Part shown: piece by piece, positions 1-10,635 of the stretch
Layout of the letters: each line of letters begins with the position of its first letter
Numbering within the stretch: the first letter of the stretch is position 1
Origin: Narthecium ossifragum
Taxonomy: Eukaryota > Streptophyta > Magnoliopsida > Dioscoreales > Nartheciaceae
Length of the DNA stretch: 64,000 nucleotides
Reading direction: 5' to 3'
Assembly (NCBI GenBank): GCA_963920575.1
Contig: OY986971.1
Location: 12,030,779-12,094,778 of the forward strand
Made by a program: the position numbers and the translations under genes
The notes under the pieces: generated by a model
Told to the model about the DNA's origin: nothing
Seen by the model: only the letters and a program-made list of their open reading frames with translations
Databases searched by the model: none

Positions 1-724
1 CCACCACCACCACTACCGTCAGCTGTTGTCGCCACTTCCACTGCAACCTCCACTACCTTCATCATCACCAAAACAACGCACCCCCATATATTGTTTTGCC
101 ACCCTCAAAATCCTTCAACCGCCGGCTTCGCTGCCAACTGTCACCGCCGTCACCACTAACACTAGGTTTAGAAGAAAAGGCCAAGGGCATTTTGGAATTT
201 AATGGGATGAGATGGTGTACTAATAAAAGTTATGGTATATTTAGAATTATTCATCGGGGCTTCAAGTCAAAATACATATTAAGATTCTCTACTTATCAAA
301 TTATCCCCGGAATCACGAGAAACAACTTAGTCACGCTTGACATGAACCAAGTCAAATCGAACCACAAACCCCACCTACAATAATTTGGACAGATATAAAG
401 GCACATGTTCTCACACAAAATCTCATCAGAATACGATTTCCAACTATCAATACATTGCTGTTTGATCTATGATGTAGTGGAGTGGTGAGACTTGATAGCA
501 AAAGTTTATTATAGGAGGTTAAAAATAGATCGAACAACTCCATACATTGCTCAGACTGATGGCCAAATTAAAATAGAACAACTCTTCTAGAATATCTTTG
601 ACCATCAAGTACGCTTCCAATCACATTGGGGGGAATGCATTTGAAAGTGAGAGCACGCTAATGAACAATTTTTGCGTGCAAGTAAAGAGTCATGCATTTA
701 ATAGACAACAAATTAAGTCAAAAA
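1..724. other. Non-coding stretch, no gene recognised
   Basis: The first 30 bases are CCA-rich, as in a microsatellite or the edge of a proline/threonine-rich coding region cut by the window. The open frames here are short and show no domain. I see no RNA gene or element ends. Confidence 0.4.
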
Positions 725-932
725 AATGCCAAGGAAATCACAACGTGACAAGGACATTCACTCTGTCACAACCTCAGCTACTTGGACTTGCCATTAGCTG
801 AATTCACACGTCGCTCAATATTTCCTCCAATGCCAAGGAAATCACAACGTGACAAGGACATTCACTCTGTCACAACCTCAGCTACTTGGACTTGCCATTA
901 GCTGAATTCACACGTCGCTCAATATTTCCTCC
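725..932. repeat. Exact 104-bp tandem duplication
   Basis: Units 725-828 and 829-932 read the same from AATGCCAAGGAAATC to CAATATTTCCTCC with no differences seen. The lack of divergence suggests a recent duplication, or an assembly artefact. No gene lies in it. Confidence 0.9.
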
Positions 933-1417
933 TTGTTAGGGAAATCCAGAATTTTCACATCAATGGTTTTGTCTTGATAGGAGATTGTTGAACAAAAGCC
1001 ATAAGTCAGGCTTCCAAAACACCCATCCACCCCTCTTTCAGTTCTCTGTCGTTCAAGTCTTAAGCCTCCTCTTTCAGTTCTTTGTCGATCGTTCAAGTCG
1101 TAAGCCAGCTGGAAGTATTAAAGTGTGCAGTGACATTTCTTCATCCTCTCGAACATTCGATATGGTGGAACTTGCAAAATATGTAATCTAGCTTATCCGT
1201 AGAATATGTAAACACACTAACGTATGATTCAGTCATGGTTAATTACAGGTTTTTCTTGAGTAGAAAAGCCCTCGAACATCGTTTAGGAACTATTTTAGGA
1301 GCAGGGAAGTGGAGAGAGAAAGTGAGTTATTGAAAAGTTTCACTTCCATGAAGTTGTGGATATTACACTCTACAGATCAGTTTTATTAGGAAAGTAAATA
1401 TAAGAGGTTACCTTATA
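933..1417. other. Non-coding stretch
   Basis: Nothing recognisable apart from a short imperfect repeat around 1041-1105, where GTTCAAGTC followed by TAAGCC appears twice. It separates the 104-bp duplication from chromovirus remains. Confidence 0.35.
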
Positions 1418-1570
1418 GGCAACAGAGGCAAGATCAGCTGGCGCCACCTACATTAACTTACAGCAAGAGAAGAGAAGATAATTCCTGAAATGGCAGCAAC
1501 ATTCAGGGAGATGGAATTGGAAGTAGCAATCCTGAAGTAGCAGCAGCAACATAGCTGCAGCAATAATTGG
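1418..1570 (+). repeat. Second copy of the chromovirus 3' tail
   Basis: About 150 bases nearly repeat 3833-3985, the part encoding the residues after the chromodomain. Both run from GGCAAC(A/G)GAGGCAAGATCA to the GCAGCAGCAACATAG stop region. The copy lies just upstream of the pol remains. It probably comes from a second, mostly deleted element of the same family or from a local rearrangement. Confidence 0.75.
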
Positions 1571-3970
1571 GTCTTCACCCAACAACGGATATCTACTTGG
1601 CGGACTACTGTTCCCGCCTATGTTGGGTCTTCCAAGTCATTCGCACCAATCAATTGGTGGTCAATAAGAAGAAATGCCAGTTTGGACGTACTGAGGTTGA
1701 TTACCTCGGCCATATCATCTCAAAGAACGGTGGTTGCAGACCTAGAAAAAATTCGTTGCATGCAAGCTTGACTCCCGCCACATTCTAGAAAGGCTCTGAG
1801 GGGATTCATGTGCTTGACCGGATACTACCATAAGTCCCTTCATATCTTATGGGAAGATCGCCGAGCAGCTTACAAAGCTACTTCAGAAGGTCGGCTTCAC
1901 TAGGACTCCGGTGGCTAGCGCAGCATTCAACGAACTCAAGTGAGCGATGACTTCTACACCAGTCTTGCCCTTACCTGATTTCTCTCAAACATTCATGATC
2001 CGAATGCCGCCGGTTGAGGCTTAGGGGGCGGTGTTGATGCATGGGGGGCATCCGGTGGCGTTCTACAGCAAGGCGTTGTCGCCTCGTGCTCAGGGACGCT
2101 CCATGTACGAGAAGAAGTTCATGGTCGTGGTATTCGCGATGCACAAGTGGCGAAGCTATCTACTCGAACACCGTTTTCAGATCCGCACAGACCATCGAAG
2201 CCTCAAGTACCTACTAGAACAAGGTCTTTCTACAATAGAGCAACAACATTGGCTGTTGAAGCTTCCGGGCTTTGATTTCAAAATTATCTACGGTCCTGGG
2301 AAGGAGGACGAAGATGGCAAGTCCGCCAAGGTAGCAGAGGATGTGTAGGCTTCAAACACGCTACTTTGGAAGGGGTAGCTTGGACCATTACATCCGTTCC
2401 CAAACTGGTATGGCTCGACCGCATTCGTGTTGAGTGTCGCGCTAGCCATCAATTAGGCGACCTCCGTTGTCACATGGAGGCTGGAGATACCGCTCTATCC
2501 GATTACGCCATCCGCGACGGGGACCTCTGGTACAATGGAAACTTGTCATTCCATCGGACTTCTCCTCGAAGGGCACTGTTCTGTAGGAATTCGACGATTC
2601 TCCCTTCAACGGCCATTCAGGGCTTCTGCGGACCTTCAAACGTCTCTCCAATAATTTCTATTGGCAAGGGATGCGCCGAGATATTGAAGAGTACATCCCG
2701 TCCTGCGACGTCTGCTAGCATAACAAATATGAAGCCATGGCGCCAGCGGGCTTACTTCAACCCCTTCCCGTTCCACAGAATGTATGAGAGGACATTGCTA
2801 TGAACTTTATCGAAGGACTACCGTTGTCATCGAGGTATTCAGTCATCATGGTAGTGGTTGACCAACTCTCTAAATATGGGCAAGGGGGTGGCTAACGCTT
2901 TTAGTTGGGAAATAGTTCGTCTGCATGGGGTCCCTCGATCCATCACTTCTGACAGAGACCCAATCTTCATTAGCTCCTTCTGGCAGGAATACTTCAAGTT
3001 GCAAGGCACCAAGTTGAAGATGAGCTCGGCCTACCTCAATCAGACAGGCAAACCGATGTCCTCAATAAATGCTTGGAAACCTATCTGCGTTGCTTTGCTG
3101 GACAGCGACCCAAACAATGGGTGAAATGGCATCCCTAGGTGGAATTTTGGTAAAATACTTCCTACCAATTGGCTTCTCAAATGACTCCATTTGAGGCTAT
3201 ATATGGCAGATCACCTCCCACTGTTCATCGATATGAGCTGCACACCTCGACAGTAGTACTGGTTAATTCCGAGCTACATTCTAGAGATGAAATCCTTCAC
3301 CTGTTGAAGGATAACTTGGTGCTCACTCGAAACCGCATGAAAGTTCAAGCGGACAAACATTGCCATGATGTCGAGTTTACTGTGGGCGAATGGGTGTACT
3401 TGAAACTTCACATGTATCATCAGTCTTTAATTTACGAGCGAACCTGTACGAAGCTCATGTCATGTTTCTATGGACCCTTCAAGGTGCTTGAGAAGATCGG
3501 TCCGGTGGCATACAAGTTGGAGTTTCCTACTTCTGCACAGATTCACCCAGTTTTTCATGTTTCCTAGTTAAAGAAGAAGTTAGGTGATGGTGGGCGTGCT
3601 CAGTTCCAATCCTTCAGACTACTCCGACGATGGCGATATGGCCATTGAGTCTCATGTTATCACTGATTTCCGCTGGGTCAAGAAAGGCAACAAGTTGGTA
3701 CATGAAGCTCTGGTAACTTGGACTAGATTGCTTGCAGAAGATGCGTCCTGGGAACCATATGACGAGCTAGTGCTGCGATTTCCGTCTCTTAACCTTGAGG
3801 ACAAGGTTAATCTCGATGGGGTGGGGAGTGATAGGCAACGGAGGCAAGATCAACTGGCGGCACCTACATTAACTTATAGCAGGAGAAGGCAAGATAATTC
3901 CAGAAATGGCAGCAACATTCAGGGAGTTGGAATTGGAAGTAGCAATACTGGAGTAGCAGCAGCAACATAG
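1567..3970 (+). pseudogene. Decayed Ty3/gypsy chromovirus pol
   Basis: Scattered frames keep pol domains in the normal order. The end of reverse transcriptase is at 1567-1788 (KKCQFG then YLGHIIS). RNase H is at 2031-2348 (RTDHRSLKYLL). The integrase zinc and core region is broken across about 2580-3120 (VPRSITSDRDP). The integrase C-terminal part is at 3169-3567 (MTPFEAIYGRSPP, ending HPVFHVS). A chromodomain-like tail is at 3584-3970 (LVTWTRLLAEDASWEPYDEL). Stops and frameshifts separate all blocks, and gag, protease and the RT catalytic core are missing. The chromodomain assigns it to the chromoviruses; Reina or Galadriel-like is possible but not settled. It is non-functional. Confidence 0.85.
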
Positions 3971-5009
3971 GTGTAGCAATTATCGCAGTTGGCAAATCAA
4001 TCCTTAATAAGCCACTGCAAGATTAGTTGCTTATATTTGGGTTATTGTTTTGGAAGGAACAACTATGTACGGGTTCCAAATCAGGAGGAGTTTTCTCTAT
4101 TTAATGATGTAATGAGAGTACAAATGAATCAATGAGAAATTACATCATCTTCTCCTAAATTATGGTTCTCTGCTTCTAAACTCTGCTTTCTTTTCCTGCT
4201 ACCTCCCTGCCACATCTCTATTTCCTATCTTGCTCCTTCCTGCATGTAAATCCTATTATTACCCTCATCACTTTCTAGTATTTTGAGAGAAAGTTAGAAA
4301 AAAGAGCGTGTCTGTCGGTGCAAAGTGAAATCTCACACTTTTGTTCCTAGTTCCTTCTATCCAAATACCAAAAATTGGGCCATTTTAAAAAACTGGCCAC
4401 TTTTCCTCTCTACTTTCTTGCAACCAAGCAGCCCTAAAACGAAACATGCCCTTCAAATCATTAACTAAACTCGATCGCTGTCTCACAAAACCTGATGAGC
4501 AAGCAAATATATATGCCAAATACGGATATTGGAATGGTTGTTTACAACTCCTTGTGTTCAAATTAGAATACCCATATGTTCCATAGATTATGTCTTGGAG
4601 GTAAATCTCTTTTTTAGGGGTTAACACCACTCTTTCCTTCAAAAAGAGAAATATTCTCCAATACCACCAATTTAGTTGATAAGGAATTCCATTCTGGATT
4701 GGTGTCATCCTTGTAGGTAAATAGGTGATGCAAATTTAGATGAAGCAAGTGCAGTTTACAACAAGGGTTAATTACAAATTTAGTTGATAAGGTAGTGGCT
4801 ACAGCACAAGTGTCAGTAAACCTGCCAATCAATAGTAAATGTTTAAACTAATCTCGCAAAGATGCTAACCACAGCACAAATAGAATAGCCTGGCCAGGAA
4901 GTTATTATTGAGGTATGTAGATGAGGTGACCACGTAAGTTGTGGAATTGGCTTCTCTTTTTTTTTGAGAAGTTAACCCCCAAGGGCTACACGTGATAAAA
5001 AAAACACCC
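3971..5009. other. Chromovirus 3' flank and unassigned AT-rich DNA
   Basis: The first 250 bases after the chromodomain tail could be the untranslated end or LTR of the decayed element, but I could not pair an LTR. The rest has only short frames without domains. Confidence 0.35.
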
Positions 5010-5460
5010 CTACATAGAGAGGGAAAACTGGTCCTCAGAACAAACCCCTAGGGAGCCATTACAACTAACTATGTTCCCCAAAATGTGAGCTTCTTGCGCC
5101 ATCCAATCTACCCTTTCGTTAAACTCTCTAGGGATATATACAATTTGGATATTCACGAACCTTTCCGGGTATCTCCACACCTCTTGTAGATCTTCAATAG
5201 TTTCAGCTGACCATGATGCGTCCCCCTTAACAAGGTCTACAGAAAACTGCATGTCACACTCAACCATAACATTAGACTCACCCCTTTCAATAGCCTTTAC
5301 TTGCTCAAACTTCACGGCTTTAATTTCTTCGTGCAAAATTGAAGTAGCCTACTCCATCGTCAATGTTGTTCAACACAATAGGTCCTCGTTATATATACAA
5401 ACCACCCCAATTCCTGCCTCCGAGTCTCCTAACTGCATTGACGCATCCACTTGGACGTAG
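5010..5460 (-). pseudogene. RNase H-like (RVT_3 type) fragment
   Basis: On the minus strand the open part (5010-5336) has the pattern of the plant RNase H-like domain found at the end of LINE reverse transcriptases and in related host-like genes: MVECDMQ, then VNIQIVYIPREFNERVD followed by WMAQEAH. Reading back from 5337 to about 5460 continues the domain (VDAS then GIGVVCIYNED), with at least two in-frame stops. Catalytic-type acidic residues are still visible. The sequence on both sides of the hAT-like insertion at 5560 appears to be the upstream part of the same relic. It could be a LINE 3' end or a stand-alone retrotransposed domain. Confidence 0.65.
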
Positions 5461-5754
5461 AGTTCAGCCCAATCCTCCTTTTAGCTCGCTACCTACCCTT
5501 CAAGTTGGCTTCTCGGACTGGATGGTGCGACAAGCTCATCCAGTGGAATTGGCTTCTTGTAGGGGTGTCCAAAAGCCCAAATAGCCTTGCCCTGGCCCGC
5601 AAGGCTGAAACATGGTCCGCCCCTGGTGTTGGCCTTGATGGACTGGGTTGATCCGGGTTCAGGGCCCCTTGGTCAAAAACCCGGTCTGGCCCGCCCCGAT
5701 CCAGGTTTAAAGAAGGCCTCTATAGGCTTTGGGCCGGCCCAGTTGGAGCCCAAA

Positions 5755-6275
5755 CCATTCATCCCGATCATCTCCTTCTCCTTCATCCCGACCCCTATCC
5801 TGATCATCTCCTTCTCCTTCATCCCTATCCTAATCATCTCCTTCATCGCCGCCTCCTTCCTCTCCTTCCCGAATCCCGATCATCTCCTTCTCCTTCATCC
5901 CGACCCCCATCCCGATCATCTCCTTCTCCTTCATCCCGATCCCTATCATCTCCTTCATCGTCGCCTCCTTCCTCTCCTTCCCGAATCCCGATCATCTCCT
6001 TCATCCCGATCATCTCCTTTATCCTGCAAGCCTCCAACGCCATTCACACCAAGTCGCCCCGCCAAGACCTGTCTCACCGGCCAACCACGCCACCACCTCC
6101 TCCCGAGGTCACCGTCCTCTCTCCAACCAGGAAGTCCCATGTCCATTTCCGTCGCCGTCCTCAGCACCTTGCGTCGTCCCAGATCCAGATCTTGATCATC
6201 TCCTTCATCCCGATCCTGATCCTTATCATCTCCTTCATCCCGATCCCGATCATCTCCTTCATCGCCGCCCCATCT
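5755..6275. repeat. CATCTCCTTC / CATCCCGAT imperfect tandem repeat
   Basis: Short alternating words (ATCATCTCCTTC and CTTCATCCCGA) recur many times inside the hAT-like element, densely at 5755-6025 and again at 6190-6275. The bias produces long low-complexity open frames on both strands (serine/proline-rich on plus, glycine/aspartate/arginine-rich on minus), which I do not regard as genes. Confidence 0.8.
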
Positions 6276-6538
6276 CTCCTCCAACCTCCACCGGCTTCCA
6301 CACTGCCCGATCCCGCCCCCAACCTCTTTGCCGCGCCCAAACAACACTGACCACACCGTCGTCAACGACGCTCGCAACACCTCCGTCCACGACACCAGGC
6401 CCGCAAGCTTCCCAAGCCAACATTTTTCTTAGTCGGTCTCGAGTCTCTCCCTCCTGCTCCATCTCGTCGCTGGTCGCCTCAATCCAGCCGCCTCGTCACA
6501 GTCGCCCCAATCCAGCCACCTCGTCGCCGGTCGTCTCC

Positions 6539-6675
6539 GTGCTCAAGAAGATTGCTCAGAGCGGGAGCATTGTCATCATATCGATCCACCAGCCGAGCTC
6601 TCGAATCATCGGCCTCCTCGACCACGTCCTCCCATGCCCATCCCATGGCCAGACTGTCTACAGTGGCCCACTCGA
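6539..6675 (+). pseudogene. Captured ABCG-transporter fragment in hAT element
   Basis: One plus-strand frame reads [20 protein letters not shown], followed by [10 protein letters not shown] and GQTVYSGP. This is the stretch of plant ABCG half-transporters just after the Walker B region, containing the H-loop histidine of SIHQPS and the following YSG motif. Only about 45 codons are present. There is no Walker A, signature motif or transmembrane domain, and a small insertion (PCPSH) replaces the usual residues before GQTVYSG. The fragment is co-oriented with no obvious promoter. It is best read as host sequence picked up by the transposon. Confidence 0.8.
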
Positions 6676-6923
6676 GAGAGAAGATCGATCATCATCGGAA
6701 GAGAGGTAGAAAGGTGGGAGAGGAGAAAGGGGGCTCGCGGGCCGTGTTCGGCTTGGTCCGGTCCAGCCCTGTCTTCAAACGGAGTAGGGTCATACGTGAG
6801 CCGAACCGGGTTGAAGGCTTATTGGGCCCGACACTGGCCCAACTTGGATGATTACAAGTGCCGGATCGGATATTACCGATAACCCACCTCGGGCCGGCCG
6901 GAATGAACACCCCTAGCTTCTTG

Positions 6924-7241
6924 GACTGCAGTCAAGATCATTAATGGGTAGAAGGCGTTGCTGCAACAGAGCCCCAATTGTTAGGGATCCGGTAGCTATC
7001 CACCTCATCTTATTTATTACTGTCAATGATCTTAGCCAAAAAAAAAGAAATAAAAAGCATCAAAAAAAAAGAAAAAACCAATAACAACAACAACAGAATA
7101 ACTAGCCCATGAATTTATGAAAATCAACTTCAAATCCAAAGTAAAATATAAAAACAAGTAGCATTATTCATGAGAGACCAAAAACCACCTTACCATCATC
7201 ATCTCCAATAACACTGCCTAAAAGATCCAACCAAACCCAAT
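6924..7241. other. Spacer between hAT element and carboxylesterase 3' end
   Basis: The first 70 bases look like more of the RNase H-like relic into which the hAT-like element inserted. The rest is A-rich on the plus strand and should include the 3' untranslated region of the minus-strand carboxylesterase gene. No other feature is seen. Confidence 0.45.
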
Positions 7242-8180
7242 TCAACGATTGAAGAAGGCAACCACCTTCTCCATCTTCTCCTTGGCCTTCTCAGACCCAG
7301 GCTTCAGAAGATGGAACACATGCCCCTCCCCCTTGGTCTCCAGCATCTCCACCTCCCCTTTATACCCACTCTTCTTCAACCCCTCATAGTAAGCCACCCC
7401 CCTATCCTTTATGAAATCCATCTCCCCAATGCAGACCATCACCCTCTCGCACGCCAGCGCCGCCAGGCTCGGCGCGCCCTCCGTGAAGGGATGCAGCCTG
7501 GGGTCGCCGCCCGTCATGCCCTCCGAGAGCAGCACCCGCAACAGGCGGTTGGTACCTTCTTGTTTGATTGACTCATTGGTCTCGAAATAGGGATGGACGA
7601 GAACGATGCCCTTGATCGGAATCGGCGGCGCAGAGGTCGCGGCGCGCAGGGCCATGTTGTGGGCGATGTTGGCGCCGGCGCTATCGCCGGCGAGGAAGAC
7701 GCGCTCGTAGTCCCCGTGCTCGGCGAGCCATGGGTCGGACTGGGATGCCACCCAGCGGAGGGCCACCCAGGAATCCTCGAAGGCGGCGGGGAGGCGGTGC
7801 TCGGGGGCGAGGCGATAGTCGACGGAGACAGCCAAGAGGTTGGCTTTGGAGACGAGCTTGTTGAGGTAATCGTGGTAGTTTGGGGAGAAAGGGGACTCGA
7901 TGCAGAAAGCGCCGCCGTGGTAGTAGACGAGGATGGAGATCTTCTTCTTCCTTTCGTCGCCGGAGGAGGAGGAGGAGGAGTTCTCGGGTAGTTTGGGGAG
8001 GAAGAGGCGGGCGGAGACGCCGGTGTCCGGGTCGATAACGACGTCCTTGGAGGTGACGCCGGTGGAGGGGTCGACGGAGGAGGGAACGACCTGCGTGCCG
8101 GCGAGGCGCTCGGCGCGGCCGCTCTTGTAGATGCGGATTAAGGAGGGGAGCTCGACGTCGATCTCGGCGTTGGGATCCAT
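7242..8180 (-). CDS. Carboxylesterase, CXE / GID1-like alpha/beta hydrolase
   Basis: An intact intronless gene for a 312-residue serine esterase of the plant class-I carboxylesterase family (HSL/GID1-like), which hydrolyses small ester substrates, mainly in the cytosol. The oxyanion-hole motif HGG is at residues 88-90. The nucleophile elbow GDSAG is at 165-169 with Ser167. Asp255 (GEMDFIKDRG) and His287 (GEGHVFH) complete the triad. DYRLAPEHRLP (121-131) is a family hallmark. There is no signal peptide or membrane segment. I start at the second Met (MDPNAEID), which matches the family N-terminus; a Met 11 codons upstream (8213) is in frame but adds an unusual leader. A serine run (68-73) is a low-complexity linker. 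The lid segment near 200-230 looks short. It resembles tandem-array CXEs such as Arabidopsis CXE12/13, but the exact orthologue and substrate are unknown. The histidine-containing pocket makes it an enzyme rather than a gibberellin receptor. Confidence 0.93.
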   Translation of the reverse strand: MDPNAEIDVELPSLIRIYKSGRAERLAGTQVVPSSVDPSTGVTSKDVVIDPDTGVSARLFLPKLPENSSSSSSGDERKKKISILVYYHGGAFCIESPFSPNYHDYLNKLVSKANLLAVSVDYRLAPEHRLPAAFEDSWVALRWVASQSDPWLAEHGDYERVFLAGDSAGANIAHNMALRAATSAPPIPIKGIVLVHPYFETNESIKQEGTNRLLRVLLSEGMTGGDPRLHPFTEGAPSLAALACERVMVCIGEMDFIKDRGVAYYEGLKKSGYKGEVEMLETKGEGHVFHLLKPGSEKAKEKMEKVVAFFNR

Positions 8181-8250
8181 GGAGATATGGGTGGGCGGAT
8201 GGGTGGATAGCAAAGATGATGGGTGTTTGATGATGTTACTGAGATATGAG

Positions 8251-8270
8251 TAATCTATTATATAATATCA
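8251..8270 (-). promoter_or_regulatory. Probable TATA box of the carboxylesterase gene
   Basis: On the minus strand the sequence reads GATATTATATAATAG, roughly 75-90 bases upstream of the chosen ATG. It is the only good TATA-like element close to the start and leaves room for a short leader. Confidence 0.5.
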
Positions 8271-8322
8271 GCCTTTATGAATGAGAATCTAAAAATTTAA
8301 ATAATTTATTTTCTCTTATACG

Positions 8323-9145
8323 AGAGCATTTCCGATCGTACCGCAAAAATCAATTTTACAATTCAATTTCACTCCAATCAGGCCGCAAATCCAGCTGCAT
8401 TTATGCAGCTCCTCCACCCAGCTAAATGCAGCATTGTTATTTAATAATATTTATAATTCTCATAATATCCTCCATATTCTTCTCATCTAATTCTAAATTA
8501 TTAATATATTCTATATTTAAAGTAGCTTAACTATAATAATTTATGTAACTTTAAAATTACTGATTTATTTAGAATAAATAATATATTAATAGAAAACTTT
8601 TGTCGATCCCTACAAAACAAGACTAATATTGAATACTTTTTAATTATTATTTATCTAATTGTATATAAATTATTTTTTTACTGGTTTTTTTTCATCGTTG
8701 GGTTTTTAAATTATACATCAGTACGTGGGTTTTTAAATAAATTAATTCTAATAATAATTACATCATTTAAAGGTATGTGTGTAAAATACTAAAATGAGGA
8801 CGAATCTTACACACTAAATATTGATAATTTCAATTTAATATACATTAAGACGTGAAAAATAATGAATATAGATAATGTTTTCTTTATTTTTGTTAATTAT
8901 GTATTTTTTTCTATATTTTCTGTAATTTTGTAATGTTTTCTATATGATAGTTAATTATATAATATATTCTATATTTTATGCCCTCTTTTTTATTATTAAT
9001 TGCCTTAACTATAAAATATTGTTATTGAGATGCAATCATTTTTTTAGAGGCTATTCCATTGGAGTGGATGAACTCCATTGCTCCATATTTGGAGCAAAAG
9101 GACATTTGCTGGCCGCAAAAATGCAGCTAGCGTGGGAGATGCTCT
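8323..9145. mobile_element. MITE-like element upstream of the esterase gene
   Basis: The left end AGAGCATTTCC and the right end GGAGATGCTCT form imperfect inverted termini. Both ends are followed inward by the words CCGCAAA and TGCAG in opposite orientation. The interior is very AT-rich and non-coding. Ends of the GAGCATCTCC type are common in plant MITEs, often PIF/Harbinger or hAT. I could not find a clear target duplication, so the class is open. Confidence 0.5.
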
Positions 9146-9821
9146 GACAGCTGAGTTATATAGAGAGGTTATACGTGGCAGCTGAGACATAGAGAGGGGA
9201 GGGGAGAGAGAGGGTAGTGAGGGTGGGTGGTTAGGGGTAGAGGGGGTGAGTGATTACCTATGTCAGATGGCACGGGGCCACCTAGTTTGTAATATTAATG
9301 ACACATCATGTTGTTTTTTGCAACATGAAATTTCACTTAATTGCACAACTTCATTCATAATAATATTAACAAGAAACATATTTGCACAACAAATAAATGA
9401 AGTTGCGCAACAAGTGAATAGCTGCGCATAAGTGAAGAGTAATTTCGTCATGTCAAATAAAAGCGTCACTAATATGCAAAAAACACTAGAAGTGACACTA
9501 ATATGTAAAATACAACATGGGGTGTCCAAATTACTCCAGAGATATTAAGCAAGTGAAGGCCAATGGTCCCACAATTGGTGGTTTGTATATAACCCTCACA
9601 AACCATTTTTTTTTTCCTTCCTGATATATCCCAAAAAAAATAATTAATTTCATCGATATTTAGTCACTCTCACCGGAAATTATTAGGCTATAAGTCCATA
9701 TTGGTTTTTTTAAATCGGTAGGTCCTCTAACCAACAGGTATAAATGGTTTTTAAAATTAGATGATAAAACCCCTCATCTATTGTGATAATCCCGTAACCT
9801 CATATCCATCCACCTCCTAGC
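9146..9821. other. Non-coding DNA with G-rich tract and foldback
   Basis: A purine-rich stretch (GAGAGGGGAGGGG and similar) lies at 9190-9250. A foldback follows at 9332-9420 and T/A runs near 9608-9640. No gene is recognised. Confidence 0.4.
9332..9420. repeat. Foldback (inverted repeat)
   Basis: The arm near 9336-9362 (core TTGCACAACTTCATT) is nearly the reverse complement of the arm near 9390-9418 (core AATGAAGTTGCGCAA), with a loop of about 30 bases. It could form a stable hairpin. It may be a tiny MITE or the core of a larger one. Confidence 0.6.
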
Positions 9822-10304
9822 TGTTGATCCTAACCTTATTTTGATGATGCCAATATATATATATAGGATGATGAATTATTGGTTTAATATTTATTTCCCT
9901 TAATTTGGATCTCTTTAAGCTTTGTTTAGAGCTTGTTGTCTTGACGGTGATGCACCTTATTTAGGCAAGTTGAAGTTAAGACGACGATCGAACCAAGTAT
10001 CGACCCTGAATTGGCATTCTCTTGATGGAAACGTATGATCGATGTTACGCTCGATGCATGGATCAACTGTGAGTGATTCAAGGAGATGCATGGATCGACC
10101 GTGAATCATATTTATTCACTTTAATGATTTTTGAATGTTGGCTTGGAGAGAATATGTTTTTGAACATTTCAGGTCAATGGACAATGCCTGGATCGACCGT
10201 GAGACTTGAGGACAAAACTTGAAGAATGAAGGTCGAACAAGCATCGACCCAAGATGCTTGATTTCATCACAGAGAAGGACGGTCGATGCAGCGGTCTATG
10301 CGTG

Positions 10305-10498
10305 GATCGACCGTAATGAAAGAAGGCTGAATTTTGAGCAACATGATTGAAGCGACGGTTGATGCGTGGATTGACCGCTAGCATGCGCAAATTCAAAAAT
10401 AGATCGACCGTGATGAAAGAAGGCTGAATTTTGAGCAGCACGATTGAAGTGACGGTCGATGCGTGGATTGATCGCTAGCATGCGCAAATTCAAAAATA
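10305..10498. repeat. 97-bp tandem repeat in the copia LTR
   Basis: Two units (10305-10401 and 10402-10498) each begin GATCGACCGT and contain GAAAGAAGGCTGAATTTTGA, differing at a few positions. Each unit carries GGTCGAT/GATCGACC-type half-palindromes, which also occur upstream from about 9985. Confidence 0.85.
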
Positions 10499-10635
10499 GA
10501 GCCGTTGGGAAACTATAGGTGTGAGGATCCGTCCCTCCCCTCCTGTGACTCGTTGTGGACCGCAATAGCAATTTGATAAATTGCACCTTGTCGGCTAGTT
10601 TCACACTCGCGCGTGTGCACACACTGACCATGTTT

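Larger units (their letters stand above)
5560..6915. mobile_element. Non-autonomous hAT-like DNA transposon
   Basis: The element begins TAGGGGTGTCC and ends GAACACCCCTA, so the termini are inverted repeats. It is flanked by a perfect 8-bp target duplication, GCTTCTTG, at 5552-5559 and 6916-6923. TIRs of this type with an 8-bp TSD are diagnostic of the hAT superfamily. The subterminal regions are rich in GGCCGG-type motifs (GGGCCGGCCC on the left, CGGGCCGGCCGG on the right). No transposase is encoded in its 1,356 bases. The interior holds a pyrimidine-rich repeat and a piece of a host ABCG gene. It lies in the RNase H-like relic. Confidence 0.88.

Noticed and set aside
5587..6395. Frames of 146-202 codons in the hAT-like element
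   Set aside because: Low-complexity translations of CATCTCCTTC-type repeats on both strands.
6539..6675. A functional ABC transporter gene
   Set aside because: Only about 45 codons without Walker A, signature or membrane parts, and inside a transposon.
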